A stretch of 64,000 nt of DNA from Undaria pinnatifida (GCA_012845835.1 JABAKD010000025.1:710001-774000); one strand, 5' to 3'; counted from the first letter of the stretch, positions 46,411-58,475 are shown. Numbers and translations are program-made. The notes: generated by a model not told the origin, from the letters alone.

Positions 46411-47242
46411 CTGCAGAAACGACCCGGCCGACGGGAGATTTTTGAAAAGTGGCTCGTGACTCGCAATGCCGCAACATGTCGTTACTCGATCGGGAGGATT
46501 AGTTTCCATCACATTCCATGGGTCTTGGCAAACGTAACGCTTAAAAGCACCGAGAACCTAGTTGAGACATTTCACTTCCAACATGACTGTGTCGCAAAAG
46601 ACAAATCTGACATTTCAAAGCGTAGAACGATATCGGGCACCTCCACAAGCACGAATGCCATGGTGTGCGGCCATCATTGTAGGGATGACAGCGACTGCTC
46701 AAGGGTGCTACCTACCTGTTTAAAAACGCTACAAGCCAAACGACGCCTACACACCGCTCGAGTGCATAGATTAGACGGCTAGAGAAGGCCAATCATCAAC
46801 ACCTCAAGGTCCTTTGCGTTTTCAGGTGGTTGGTGTTTCTACCAGAAAATGTTAAGCGGGGGTCGTGTGCCAGCACTGGAATCACGTTCGTGCACATACA
46901 TCGCAATTATATAGCGACAAAAAATAGTCCGCCAGAGGACAGAAGGGTGCCATGACACCTAAACGAATGCTCGCACATATCTCTTCGTCATTGGGTTCGT
47001 CGGCCCACAACGAGCAGTATTCGGTTACGTGCTGGGCGTATGTACTTTACGAAGCAGATATCGAGCTCGACGTTGATTTATTACAACGTGCAGAACGATA
47101 CGCCGGCGACCAACAGCGAACTCGTCAAGTTGTTGAAGGACAGAAGTGACGGGAATTAATTGTAGCTCGTTTCTCCCAAATCAGGTGTGAAGCTATGATG
47201 TATGTTAGAAGCCATCGTAACATCAGCTGCTACATCCTTCAC

Positions 47243-47320
47243 CTGCGTAATTCGCGATGTTGCCGTGGAATGTAGCATATCCATCAATTATGGTGCTTGA
47301 ACTGAAGCTGTAAATGCAAC
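47243..47320 (-). CDS. Pmp membrane protein, exon 5: one Pmp repeat
   Basis: 78 nt, phase 1 on both sides. The acceptor TTGTCCCGCAG ends at 47321 and the donor is GCAG-GTGAAG at 47242. It encodes GCIYSFSSSTIIDGYATFHG then NIANYAG. It is nearly identical to exon 3 (one residue, Asn to Asp) through the tandem duplication. Flanking plus and minus frames here are artefacts. Confidence 0.9.
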
Positions 47321-48467
47321 CTGCGGGACAAAAGTGTCAAGAAGAGGAAGCAAAATGCCTTAGTGGCCACCGAAAATCGTAAACTTTGCCGAAGTAGGTT
47401 TGCGTTTCACATTCGCAGCGCCGGGTAGGCATTCCACAACCGGTAGGCATATGACGGTTTCACACGCGTAATCGTGCATGCGACTGGGGGTAGTTGACTG
47501 ATTCTTGGAGACGCGAGAACTCAGCGGTGAGGCGCAACACTCATGATCTGCTTGGAAACCGTACACCACATGCGTCGCTGCTCCACCCTGAGACTCGTGC
47601 TACTACGGGGGTAGCCCTCATTGGCTAAACCGTTTTCTAAATGACCGACTCCTGAACTTAAAGCCGTCGGCATGACATTTTTCTTTTGAAACATGACATT
47701 TTTGTGCCAGGCGATGGCGTTGTTCATCAGGATGATCTTTCTATTTTTACCTATCAAAATCCACGTCAGGAAGGAAGGGATATTGAAATAAACTCCTCAT
47801 CATGACATGTGATGAACACCGGAAAATCAAGGCACTTATTTACCGTGGCATGTGTCCTGAGGCTATCGACGCAATTGGTTCATGTTTCGTTCAGGGTGCG
47901 TTCTTGAGTAATTTACTGGGATACGTAACACCAGAGGGTACGATATATCACCGCTTGTCAATTCAACAAACATCCAGGGAGAGTGCTGAACTTGAGCATC
48001 GCTGAAACTCACCCGTTGTGCTAGAACGGCGTCGGCAACGCTTATCACGAGTTGAGCATGCAAGTGTCGGACGATAAAGGTGCGACACCGCTTTGGGCAA
48101 CATGATACACGACCTTTACCTTAGTGTCCCGATTCATGGGGGTGTTTTAATTCTCGATGCGTTGTGGCGAACCATGTTTCAACACAAGCGAAAACCCTTT
48201 CTTCCTTCCATTCCCTTTCTTCTAGCGTGTATATTCTACCGCATTTTTCTATGGTTTGGGCGTAATACCTTTCATGGTGGTGGGTAATGCTGCAGCATGC
48301 TGGGGGAACGGCGTATCTACTATGAAGAGCAGTATTGGTGGCCTCGTGACTTCCGACGGAAGCTGAAACGGCTTTAAAGGCTGCACAGATGGTCGGCAGC
48401 GGTCTTCAAATCACACCGTTTCGAGAATGTGAGCAATGGGAACTGTTTATGAGTAAAAATATCTTAC

Positions 48468-48551
48468 CTCCGTTCGCGGAGACTTGGTTGCGCGTGAACG
48501 TTGCGGTGCCGCTGATGCCAAGGGTCGACTGCGCAGTAATGAAGCAGGCAC
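48468..48551 (-). CDS. Pmp membrane protein, exon 4: one Pmp repeat
   Basis: 84 nt, phase 1 on both sides. The acceptor CTCGTTCAG ends at 48552 and the donor is GGAG-GTAAGA at 48467, the best donor in the gene. It encodes GACFITAQSTLGISGTATFT then RNQVSANG(G), with a full Pmp core (TFTRN...GG). Its twin in the second duplication unit is exon 2. Confidence 0.92.
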
Positions 48552-48916
48552 CTGAACGAGCAAACATGGCAAACAGGAAATGGTGGATGGAATCAGGGAT
48601 ATTACGTTATTTCTTCAATCTACAGTCAAGAGTAAATTCCCACCGACGCTCACATAGGCAAACCACGACACAGATATCTCGCTAGATATTACATTTTTAT
48701 CGTTATCAGAGCCACGCATGGGTAGGGCTGGGTAGCACAGCTACCTGTTCAAAACCCGCTACATACAAGCAACATGACGCCTACACACCGCTTGAGTACA
48801 TCGACGGCTAGAGAAGGCCTTTCAGCAATACCCCAAGGTCGTATGCGTTTGCAGCTGGTGGGTGTTTCTACAGGAAATGCTAAGCGGGGGTTGTGTGCCA
48901 GCACTGGAATCACGTT

Positions 48917-49272
48917 TGCTGTTTTGTGTAAATGTTTATGCCTGCGCACAAGTCTGATGTATGATGTGTATGACTGCATTGAATCTACGGAGATGGTAGA
49001 GTAGAACTTTTGATATGATTGGCGGTCCCAAACCTCGATATGTTCAAGTTGAGACCCTGTTGGCGCAGTGTACTGGTGCTACTACTGTTACACAGTCTAC
49101 TATTTTGTTTTCTTCGGGTGTGCATTACATTGTTCAGAGTGGCCTCCGGGACTCCGGTGCTTTAATATATATTCCATCTTCTTATCTTCTCCTCCGCCTG
49201 ATGGTCTCTCGTTGGGTACCGAGAGCAATCTCCCCGTGAGCCATTCTACATCGGGCATAGAGATTGTCAATT
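48917..49272 (+). repeat. 5' LTR
   Basis: 356 bp, starting TGCTGTTTTGTG and ending GATTGTCAATT. It matches 52777-53132 almost throughout, for example ATGCCTGCGCACAAGTCTGA and GATATGATTGGCGGTCCCAA. Scattered differences between the two LTRs show that insertion is not recent. Short frames inside the LTR are not genes. Confidence 0.88.
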
Positions 49273-49367
49273 CTGCTAGCATGATCGTACGACAGGACAA
49301 CTCGTGCCTTCGGACGTACAGTGCTCTGAGGAGCTCAGGACGAGCATGATTGTCGACTGCAGCGGCT

Positions 49368-50640
49368 TTTGCGGAGGCTACAGTCGAAATGGAGGGGAGC
49401 CAATTCGCCGGGAAGGTTACTCAGTCTCCGAAGACACAAAGTCGAGACCCAACGCTTGACTGACAAGCGAATGGCTTGGTTTGCTGCATAGCAAGTACAG
49501 GATCTTGCCAAGGCAACCCTCGGTGGAGATGTGCCAGTCGAGGAATGGACAGACGCCCAAGGGAACGCTCCATTCCCGACGCCTCAAGAATTCCTAGAGG
49601 GAATTCTCCTAGAGATCGTCGGCCAGTTGACATGGCAACGAAGGCATTGATTCCATGAGCAGCAGCAAAAGCTATTCAAAACAATGGCTTCATTAGTAAT
49701 GGCGTGGACATTGGCGGAAAAGCAATCGGAGAAAATAACCGCAAACCAACCCGAGTCGGAAAGGTTGAAAGAGGACGCTTAAGCGGCAGAGCAAGAAACG
49801 CCACCGCAACCGTCCGGGCCGCTACCACTGCAGCAGTCGCTGGCAGCGAAGACGGGGGCCCTCCTGTCGCCACCGGAAGAAGTTGGCGGAGATGAGCACG
49901 AAGGGGTAATTGTATGTAAGAACACGGTGGTTGAGGTTGGAGGAGTGATGGCGTGTGATGGGTAAAAAGTGATGATGGAGTCCATGCAGATGGGCAAGGA
50001 GAAAGAGCTGCTTCGGCAGAAGCCGCACCAGCAGCAGCCTCAACTAACTGGTGCTGCTGCCCCAACTCCAGGGCCATTGCCACAGGCACCGCAATCGTCG
50101 CAGCAGTCGGTGGAAGCGCAGCAGCTTCCGCTGCTGTCGCCACCGCAAAAATTTGGCGGAGATGACCACGAAGGGGTGATGGTATCTGAGAACATGGTGG
50201 TTGAGATTGGAGGAGTGGTTGCGTGTTATGGGGGGAAAGGGATGATGGAGATGGACAAGAAGTAAGAGCTGCTTTAGCAGCATCCGAACCAGCAGCAGCT
50301 ACAGCTACCTGGTGCTGCCGGCCCAGACCCGTGGCCACCCCCAATGGCAGCAGGTCTTGTTGATGAGAGCAACAGCGATTGGGAGATCGCAAGCTAAATT
50401 TTTCAGGCAGAACATTTTTTTTTCGGGAGGCAGACCAACAGCAGGGTCGTTTGCACTTGGAAAATGCGCAACGATGGGAGGCCAGAGCGATCGCGAGCAG
50501 GATGGAAGAGATTGGGAGCGAGAAGGCGTTGGCACGGGTTTGTCCTTCAGCATCCTGGGGGGTTGGGGGCACGGGCACGAGACGCCTGGTCGGCGCCTTA
50601 CCCGTCCGCGGCGAACACGTGTACGCGAAAAGAGATGACC
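49368..50640 (+). pseudogene. Relic reading frame inside the LTR element
   Basis: A single plus frame runs through several stops: FAEATVEMEGSQFAGKVTQS, then DLAKATLGGDVPVEEWTDAQ, FLEGILLEIVGQL, FKTMASLVMAWTLAEKQSEK. Two copies of a roughly 90-residue repeat follow, each with LLSPP, GG(D/E)..HEGV(I/M)V, VVE(V/I)GGV(M/V)AC and a Gln/Pro-rich LTGAAAPTPGPLP-type tail. Codons stay protein-like across the stops. It has no domain I know; position after the 5' LTR suggests a Gag-like product. The 366-codon minus-strand open frame over the same DNA (49676-50776) is its antisense shadow. Confidence 0.6.
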
Positions 50641-50644
50641 CCAC

Positions 50645-52764
50645 TACTACGTACCGGGTGTCGAGATCGATAGGCATCGAAAGGCATCGAAAGGCATGTA
50701 TTATTTTAATTACTTTCAAGTACCCAAGATATAGTAGGGGTATCAAAAAATGCTTGTTCGTCGAATGATGATACACTGCAACTGTTATGACTAGCGGTTC
50801 ATAGCGATTTCGTTATTCTTGGTTGGCATAGCGCTCGCTCGAGGTGGGGTCAGTCGCATGATGCTATGCTACTACTGGTAGACTCAGCGGTTGATACTCT
50901 GCTCATCAAGCGCAACAACGAACTGAAATGCTGCATTATTTTATGGATGAGCGATTACACTGCTGTTAACTATACTACTGATGTTTGTCGGGGAATGATA
51001 CACAGCGCTTGCCTGTGATAGCCGAAATTCCTGTCGTATATGATACCAGGTATGAGTTAGCCCTTTGGTTCATTTTCAATCAACCATTTTCCCTCAGTTT
51101 TTGAAGAGTCGAGAAAAAATGGTTAATGCCGAAAGCATGACTTTTGATCCTGGTCGTTGGAAAATATCATGGTATTGTTTGGTGTTTTAGGGGTCTATAC
51201 TATTGATAGATGGTACCTGGTACGTGGTCGTGGTGGTGAATATTTTGTTTTGGTTGGCCGGGAAAAGTTCACATATAATATGATACTTCGAAGTATACCT
51301 GGTATGCATCTGTGCTTCATTTTTTTGTTGCAACAACAAAAGGTGATGGATAAGGTGGTGGCGTTTCAAACACCCAAGCGAATTTTCAACCCCGCCTGGT
51401 GCTATACCTGGATTAATACAGCACCTGTGGTACCAGGCATGAGAATCGTAGTTAATTGACGTATTTTCCGGGCAATAGTGGATGATAGTGGATTGTGTTC
51501 ACGCCCCCAATGCGGTACAAAACCGAGTGATCAGAGACGAAGGGTAGATACATATATGGCTTATACTATCGACAGGAGATCACACGTCATGTACGAACGA
51601 ACGCACAGCAGTAGTAGTATACGAGCAAAATATTTGTTGTTTTTGGGAGCGTTTGACAAGGAAATTTGACATTTTTATCTTTGAGGTGGTGGGGCGGAAA
51701 GATATATCGATCGTCCACGTGAAATATTATTTTCAGCTCGCGGAGACGTCACCACCGCCGTAGTGTTGCGATGAACTCCTGGTGATACGAATTGGAGGTC
51801 GAGATGGCAGGATGCTTAATTTATTTGAACAGGGAGAGTAGGTAGGTATGATGAATGCTGGCTTCCAAAGTAAGTTGAAACAGCACATGTCCTAATCAAA
51901 GTGTCCTGTAATAACAACGCGTGATGCGAGCTAGGTATGGACTAAACCAGATCGGAACTGGTTGGACAAAATGTGGCTTGACTCCGGAGTGGAGGAGTTT
52001 GACTTCGGAGTGGGGAAGTTATACTTAGCTCATTATTTGAGTCATGGAATAATAATAGTTGAAGGCGATGCTATTGCATTTTTTTTAAGTTGAGGGATGG
52101 TACTTTTGAGTTTGCAGGAATGTAGCATGGCGTGGGCATTATCGTGACAGTTGTCATGAGCAGGAGGAATGTAGAATTGACTATTTGCTCGTATCAATGT
52201 CCGAGAACCAAACTCGGGTCTGCGTTGATAATTATTGTTATACTTTTTTCAATTTTTCCTGGGGCATGTTGAAAACGGGAGTATCTATATCACCACCAGA
52301 ATTTTGCTTGATCGAAGGTTTGGAAGGATATTAATTTGGGCGAACAGTATTGGTGTTTTCGAGTGGTGGAAGATGAAATATAAATCCGGGTATTTTTATC
52401 TTGATTTCAGAATTGAATTTGCTCGATCGAAAGCTTTGGAGTATAATAATCTGCGGTAAAGTATACTGGTTGTGTGGTAATCTTGGGCTTGATTATTGAA
52501 TCACAATCAAGAGTATTTCATTCTGGTCTTACACGGACTGCTCCTACTGCACTCTTGATCGCCTTTACTCTTATCAGCGATTTCCGATAGGATTGCTGCG
52601 GTTCCATTTCGCTAGCCACGGCGTTGGATATCAATACCCATGTTTTTGGAGCAGAGGCAGTCTTGTTCTGAAATTGAAATATGATATTGGAGGCATGTAC
52701 CTTGTTTTGAATAGGCAAGGTTCGGATGGTGCGCTTTGGATGAACGTTATGATGACGTGCACAC
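50645..52764. other. Inner region of the LTR element without recognisable coding
   Basis: Open frames such as 51157-51459 have no domain, and the stretch lacks RT or integrase motifs. Typical of the long non-coding inner part of large non-autonomous LTR elements. Confidence 0.5.
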
Positions 52765-52768
52765 AGGC

Positions 52769-52776
52769 AGGGGAAA
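52769..52776 (+). promoter_or_regulatory. Polypurine tract
   Basis: AGGGGAAA immediately before the 3' LTR start (TGTTGG). This is where plus-strand DNA synthesis would begin in an active element. Confidence 0.75.
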
Positions 52777-53132
52777 TGTTGGTTTTTGTGTTGGATTATG
52801 CCTGCGCACAAGTCTGATGTATGATGTGTATGACTGCATAGAATCTACCGAGATGGTAGAGTAGAACTATTGATATGATTGGCGGTCCCAATCTTCGATA
52901 TGTTCAAGTTGAGCCCCTGTTGGCGCTGTGTGCTGGTGCTATTGCTGTTACACAGTCTACTATTTTGTTTCGTTCGGGTGTGCATAACATTGTTCAGAGT
53001 GGCCTCCGGGACTCCGGTACTTTAATATACATTCCATCTTATTATCTTCTTCTCTGCCTGATGGTCTCTCGTTGGGTACCGAGAGCAATCTCCCCGTGAG
53101 CCACGCTACGCCGGGCATACAGATTGTCAATT
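52777..53132 (+). repeat. 3' LTR
   Basis: 356 bp, the same length as the 5' copy. Followed by one base and the ACGTT target duplication. Confidence 0.88.
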
Positions 53133-53539
53133 AACGTTCGTGTACATATATATCGGAACAATCTTGCGACGAAACGTGGTTCTACGCCAGGCATACATCG
53201 CAATTATCTAGCGACGAAAAATAGTCCGCCAGAGGACAGAAGGGTGCCATGACACCTAAACGAATGCTCGCACATATCTCTTCGTCATTGGTTTCGTGGG
53301 CCCGCAACGAGCAGTACTCGGTTGCGGGTTGGGCGTATGTACTTTACGAAGCAGATATCGAGCTCGATGTTGATTTATTACAACGTGCGGAACAATATGC
53401 CGCCGACTAACAGCGAACTCGTCAAGTTGTTGAAGGACAAAAGTGACAGGAACTAGTAATAGCTCGTTTCTCCTAAATCACGTGTGAAGCTGTGATGCAT
53501 TTTAGAAGCCATCGTAACATCAGCTGCTACTTCCTTCAC

Positions 53540-53617
53540 CTGCGTAATCCGCGATGTTGCCGTGGAATGTAGCGTATCCATCAATTATGGTGCTTGAACT
53601 GAAGCTGTAAATGCAAC
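53540..53617 (-). CDS. Pmp membrane protein, exon 3: one Pmp repeat
   Basis: 78 nt, phase 1 on both sides. The acceptor TTGTCCCGCAG ends at 53618 and the donor is GCAG-GTGAAG at 53539. It encodes GCIYSFSSSTIIDGYATFHG then NIADYAG. Duplicate of exon 5 with one amino-acid change. Both splice sites are preserved in the duplicate, which argues that both copies are used. Confidence 0.88.
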
Positions 53618-54762
53618 CTGCGGGACAAGAGTGTCACAAGAAAAATGCAAACAGCCTTAGTGGCCACCGAAATTCGTAAACTTTGCCGAAGTAGGTTTTG
53701 CGTTTCACATTCGCAGCGCCGAGAAGGCATTTCACAACCGATAAGCACATGACGGTTTCACACGCGTGATCGTGGGTGCGACTGGGGGTAGTTGACATAT
53801 TCTTGGAGACGCAAGAACTCATCGGCGAGGCGCAACACTCATGATCTGCTTGGAAACCGTACACCACATGCGTCGCTGCTCCACCCTGAGACTTGTGCTA
53901 CCGCGGGGGTAGCACTCATTGGCTAAACCGTTTCCTAAATGACAGACTCCTGAACTTAAAGGCGTCGGCATGCCATTCTTTTTTTGCAACATGACATTTT
54001 TGTGCCAGGCAATGGCGTTGTTGATCAGGTTGAATTTTCTATATTTTCGTATCAAAATCCACGTTAGGAAGGGATATCGAAATAAATTCCTCACCATGAC
54101 ACGTGATGAGCACCGGAAAAATCAAGGCACCTATTTACTGTGGCATGTGTCCTGAGGCTATCGACGCAATTGGTTCATGTTTCGTTCAGGGCGCGTTCTT
54201 GAGTAATTTACTAGGATACGTAACACCAGAGGGTACGATATATCACCGCTTGTTAATTCAACAAACCTCTTGGGAGAGTGCTGATTTTGAGCATCGCTGG
54301 AACTCATCAATTGTACTAGAACGGCGTCAACGACGGCAACGCTTGGCATGAGTTGAGCATGCAAGTGTCAGACGATAAAGATACGACACCGATTTGGGCA
54401 ACATGATACACGACCTTTACCTTAGTGTCCCGATTCATGAGGGTGTTTTAATTCTTGATGCGTTGTGGCGAACCATGTCTCAACACGAGCGAAAACCCTC
54501 TCTTCCTTCCATTCCCTTTCTAGCGTGTATATTCTACCACATTTTTCTATGAACTGGGCGTAATACCTTTCATGGTGGTGGACAATGCTGCAGCACGCTG
54601 GGGGAGGGGCGTATCTACTATGAAGAGCAGTATTGGTGGCCTCGTGTCTTCCGACGGAAGCCGAAACGGTTTTAATGGCAGCACAGATGGTCGGCAGCGG
54701 TCTTCAAATCACACCATTTCGAGAATGTGAGCAATGGGAACTGTTTATGAGTAATATCCTAC

Positions 54763-54846
54763 CTCCGTTCGCGGAGACTTGGTTGCGCGTGAACGTTGCG
54801 GTCCCGCTGATGCCAAGGGTCGACTGCGCAGTAATGAAGAAGGCAC
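54763..54846 (-). CDS. Pmp membrane protein, exon 2: one Pmp repeat
   Basis: 84 nt, phase 1 on both sides. The acceptor CTCGTTTAG ends at 54847 and the donor is GGAG-GTAGGA at 54762. It encodes GAFFITAQSTLGISGTATFT then RNQVSANG(G). It differs from exon 4 at one residue (Cys to Phe). The donor is weaker than that of exon 4 (GTAGGA against GTAAGA). Confidence 0.88.
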
Positions 54847-54999
54847 CTAAACGAGCAAAAATGGCAAACAGGCAACTGTGGATGGACTCAGGGATATTAC
54901 GTTATTTCTTCAACTTACAGTCAAGAGTAAATTCCCACCGACGCTCACATAGGCAAACCACGACACGGATATCTCGCCGAGCACTATTTATTCATCACT

Positions 55000-55535
55000 A
55001 AACGGGCTCCGCTTGGGAAGGGCAGGGTAGCACACCTCGAATTATTCGATTCCATGCTCGATAGGTAGTAATACATAATACATCACACGTAAGCACAGTG
55101 CACGCGTACAATTTTCAAGGTAATGCCAAGAGTTCGATATAGCCTAACAATGGACTACTTGCTGCCGTTCTTTTATAAAGTGAATCCGATTATGAACTTC
55201 ATTCGATTTCGATCGGATTCGTCCGGGCAAACGCCGACCAACCCTTCTGTCTGGCCACGAAGAGACGTGTCTAGCGTTTCTTTACGTTTTGACTGATCGA
55301 GCATGCGGGGCCAGCGAGGTCGCTGACCGTGTCTTCTGCATGCTCTCTTTGTAGTGGCTGAGGGCCGCACACAGGGCTAGGTTCTGTTATACCATGCATG
55401 GTACTTATATACAGCACGAAGCAGCGCTTGAGATGGCGGCAGTTAAGTATTTCACGCTCGAGGTTAAGGCGAGAAAAAAAGCATATTTCGCGTGATCGGT
55501 CATTGGCCAAGGTTTGTACAAACATTGTATGCGCC
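55000..55535. other. Intron sequence, no recognisable feature
   Basis: Between duplication unit 2 and the 200-bp satellite. No motif or repeat recognised. Confidence 0.4.
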
Positions 55536-55539
55536 ACCT

Positions 55540-56480
55540 GGGGAGGATAGTGCCCCCCCTCCCGGGATCGGAATCGATCCATACATCTACAACGCCGACA
55601 ACCCAGTGACGAACACGGATGTCACCGGTGTTGATACCTCCCCGCACGGTATGGATTTCCCAACCCCACGCCAGCCGGTCCCTGATTGGCTGTGAGGGTC
55701 GCATATTTAGCCAGCTCCACCCTTGGAGAGGATAGGGTCCCATCCCCGGTCCAGAGGCTGTTCCATATATCTAAAACTTCGACCGACCTAGGAAGCATAC
55801 ATTTTTTTTCTGGTCAACACCGCCCTGCACGGTCTGAAAACCCTATCCCGTTGGTGAATCGCTGGATATGGTTCGAGCTCCACATCGCCGCCCTAGGAGG
55901 AGGGCCCAGCAATGGGAGGCAGTTCCGTCGCAAACGGGGCAGGTAGGGTCATATCCCTGGTTCGCGAATTCCGCGAATATCTACAACTCCAACAACGCGG
56001 CAGCGATAACGATATCCGTCCTGGTCGACACCGCCTCGCATGAGGTGGAAACCTCAACGATATTGGCTTAGCGCTGATTGGATTGGGCTCGGAAATACGG
56101 GCATCGCCACCACGGGAGATGGTATATATATAGTCGCATGGCCGGTTAAGAACTCCCTTCAAGAATTATCTACAACCCCAACACTCCGGGGACGAAAAAC
56201 GAGTTCTCCCTGGTCGACACAGCTCCCGCATGATGTGAACACCTTATCTAAGTTTGATACAACGCCACCGCCACAAAGTGAATGGTCCAACCCCGCGCCG
56301 GTTCACAAATAGTCCTCCCGGGTATCTTCCACTATTAACTGAAAAAAACGAGGCCGCTCGTACTGTTTTTTTTTTTGTATACCCTAACCCCGGTACGCCG
56401 ACATTTCACATGACCCCCCCCCGCGATATCTCCCCGCAAATCGTGGGAACCCAGCCTCCGGGTACTTGATTGATTGGCTC
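55540..56480. repeat. Satellite array, about five units of about 200 bp
   Basis: Units are anchored by (C/T)ATCTACAAC(G/T/C)CC(G/A)ACA or variants near 55583, 55772, 55977, 56167 and 56375. They share TCCCTGGTCGACACCGCC, CGCA(C/T)G followed by AACCTC, and GATTGG(A/C)T(T/G)GG. Spacing is about 190-208 bp. Short open frames through it (for example 55492-55695) are by-products. It lies in the intron between exons 1 and 2. Confidence 0.75.
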
Positions 56481-56484
56481 TGCT

Positions 56485-58475
56485 AGGGTTCGTGGAATAC
56501 GCAAACATCACCAAGAAGTCAAACAACGTGAATGACATTTCTTCATATGCTGGCCTGTGATTACTAGAGGAGTTGCACATTCAACATGGACCAGTATCAT
56601 AATTCAGTCTCGATCGAGTGCGAGATCGGTGCAAATTCTTGCTTGGATATAATTGGAGCAGAAATAAATCCACTTGATAAGATAATCCTCCGGCAATCGG
56701 CACAGCAAGGAGAACTATTGTCTAGCAGGAAGCAGCACGCAATTAATCATCAACTAACTACGCATTTTTGTAAGGATACAAACACGGCAGAGACCCAATT
56801 TTCCAGTTGACCGACAAACGACATACGTTTAAGACTCGCTGAAACCGCCTACACCGTATGCTACCAAGGAAATGAAAAAAAAAACAAATCAGGATAATAG
56901 AACCAAATAAAGAAAAAAAAACAAGGAAAACAAGTCAATAAAATAGACAACAAAGCGAGGAAGAGAACTCGCCAGTACGACGGAGGATGTAGCGAGGTAA
57001 AGGCGAAAGCAACGAGCCTCGAAAGGAAAACAACGTAAGCATGCGTCCGATACCAAATATATATGGCCAACCATATAGTCTTTACCTCTCTTTGCTGTTT
57101 GATGAAGAATCAGGATGGACACTGGATTGGGTAGAAAGAACCGGCAACACACAACACACCCGCCGCGCGACAGATGGAGCTGCCAGTGATTGCGTATACT
57201 CATGTACGCGCTTGGAGTGCTCGTAAAAACCGCTCCAGCCCAGTAGGATGAATCTATACTGCCGTAATCAGCTTCTTTCTGGTGTAGCTTGTCGGAAAAA
57301 CTGTCATCATATTCGTATGAATTAACAGCAGCAAGCAGCAAGCAGCAGCACCCCCCCCGCAAACGATCGCAATTAAAAAGATACACATACTCGTGGACCG
57401 GTATATAGACCATGAGGAGGAGAGCATTGATTAGTTGATTGCTACCACAGCAGGTCAGACGGTGCCCGAGCTTGATCAGGCACTCCACGATAAGTTACTA
57501 GTACGCATACACCAAGAAACGTTGGCTGTGAAGGGGAGCTGCCTACTACTACGTAGGACATGCCATGGTCAGCGGTTGGTTGTAGGAGGCGATCGTGCGG
57601 CGACCACACAACAGCACAAAATAGTAGTATGATAATAAGGCGAACTTTCTCTGTATATCATAGACTATGCTGGATACGTTGGATATTTGAAACTTATTTT
57701 GAATTGTTGTAAAAGGGCTGACAAAACGTGCTTCCTATTAGTAGTCTAGACTATACCACAGCATTTCCTTTTTTTGCAAGTTGCTCATTTTTGTATCGGC
57801 GCTCTACAACTCCCCCTGTCAAGTTTACCAAATAATCTGAGTCTTTCGGATAAAGTCTGATGCCATTATCGCCTTCCCCCGCATTTTCTGCCTCTTTGGG
57901 GAGCGACAAATGGAATAAGGACGGTTGACAATCGGCACGCGTTCACGGTTCACGGGAGGCTGCGCACGAAGGGGGAGGGGCGTTCGAGTCGATTCTCTCG
58001 CCACAGCAATAGCGTGAAATGTAGAGTGCACCTGCTTACTGTAAACACTCACTCGATAATGAACCGCGAAGCGACATGGGCAGCGACGCTTCGGAGCGGC
58101 GATGCAAAGGGCTTACAAAATATGATTCCTACCACTCACACTGCAACAAACATCAAAACGTTGCCCGATTGAATTTGCGCACGACAACTCCCCCCCTTGC
58201 TAAGATTTCGAATAAGTGCTCGAGGATGCCGCCCAAAATCGAAGATCTTGTCTACTTGTCGCTTGTCTCCCTGGGTAATCGCACGCGTTCCCGGCGGGTT
58301 AAGCCGGGGGAACGAAGGGCGAATGGCATTAAAGCCGATCCTCGAAAAAAGCGCTCGAAGAGGCAAACAAAAGCTCGAGATATTGGATTGTCGAGATTCC
58401 GATACTGAAGCCGACACGATAAAACAATTCGTGACGATGTGCATTGCCTACGATTTTGTCATACATTATTATAGA
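56485..58475. other. Intron sequence, no recognisable gene
   Basis: Frames 56889-57488 (minus), 57435-57632 and 58076-58408 (plus) show no domain. A-rich patch near 56874-56930. Ends at the terminal inverted repeat of the hAT-containing element. Confidence 0.4.

Larger units (their letters stand above)
46670..48911. repeat. Tandem duplication unit 1 (exons 4 and 5)
   Basis: Sequence from about 46670 to 48685 recurs as 48700-48911 plus 53134-54985, once the inserted LTR element is removed. Shared landmarks: GCCAGCACTGGAATCACGTT at 46869 and 48898, TAGTCCGCCAGAGGACAGAA at 46927 and 53223, the two Pmp exons, and ACCACGACAC(A/G)GATATCTCG at 48662 and 54958. Unit 1 thus contains exons 5 and 4, unit 2 exons 3 and 2. 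The copies differ by scattered substitutions and small indels. Confidence 0.88.
48917..53133 (+). mobile_element. Non-autonomous LTR retrotransposon, 4.2 kb
   Basis: Two direct 356-bp repeats (48917-49272 and 52777-53132) are preceded and followed by the 5-bp target duplication ACGTT (48912-48916 and 53134-53138). The purine tract AGGGGAAA (52769-52776) abuts the 3' LTR, as expected for second-strand priming. The uninserted target survives in duplication unit 1 at 46884-46888 (GGAATCACGTTCGTG), an internal empty-site control. LTRs start TG but do not end in CA. No RT, integrase or protease motif is seen, and no primer-binding site was recognised. It appears to be a LARD-type or decayed element with one relic reading frame. 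Confidence 0.88.
53134..54985. repeat. Tandem duplication unit 2 (exons 2 and 3), main part
   Basis: Copy of 46884-48685 with exons 3 and 2. Together with 48700-48911, from which it was separated by the LTR element, it forms the second tandem unit. Near its left end it has about 55 bp not present in unit 1. Confidence 0.88.

Noticed and set aside
49676-50776. 366-codon minus-strand open frame, the longest in the window
   Set aside because: Antisense to the relic plus-strand frame of the LTR element; composition is low-complexity Pro/Ser/Ala and no domain is visible.
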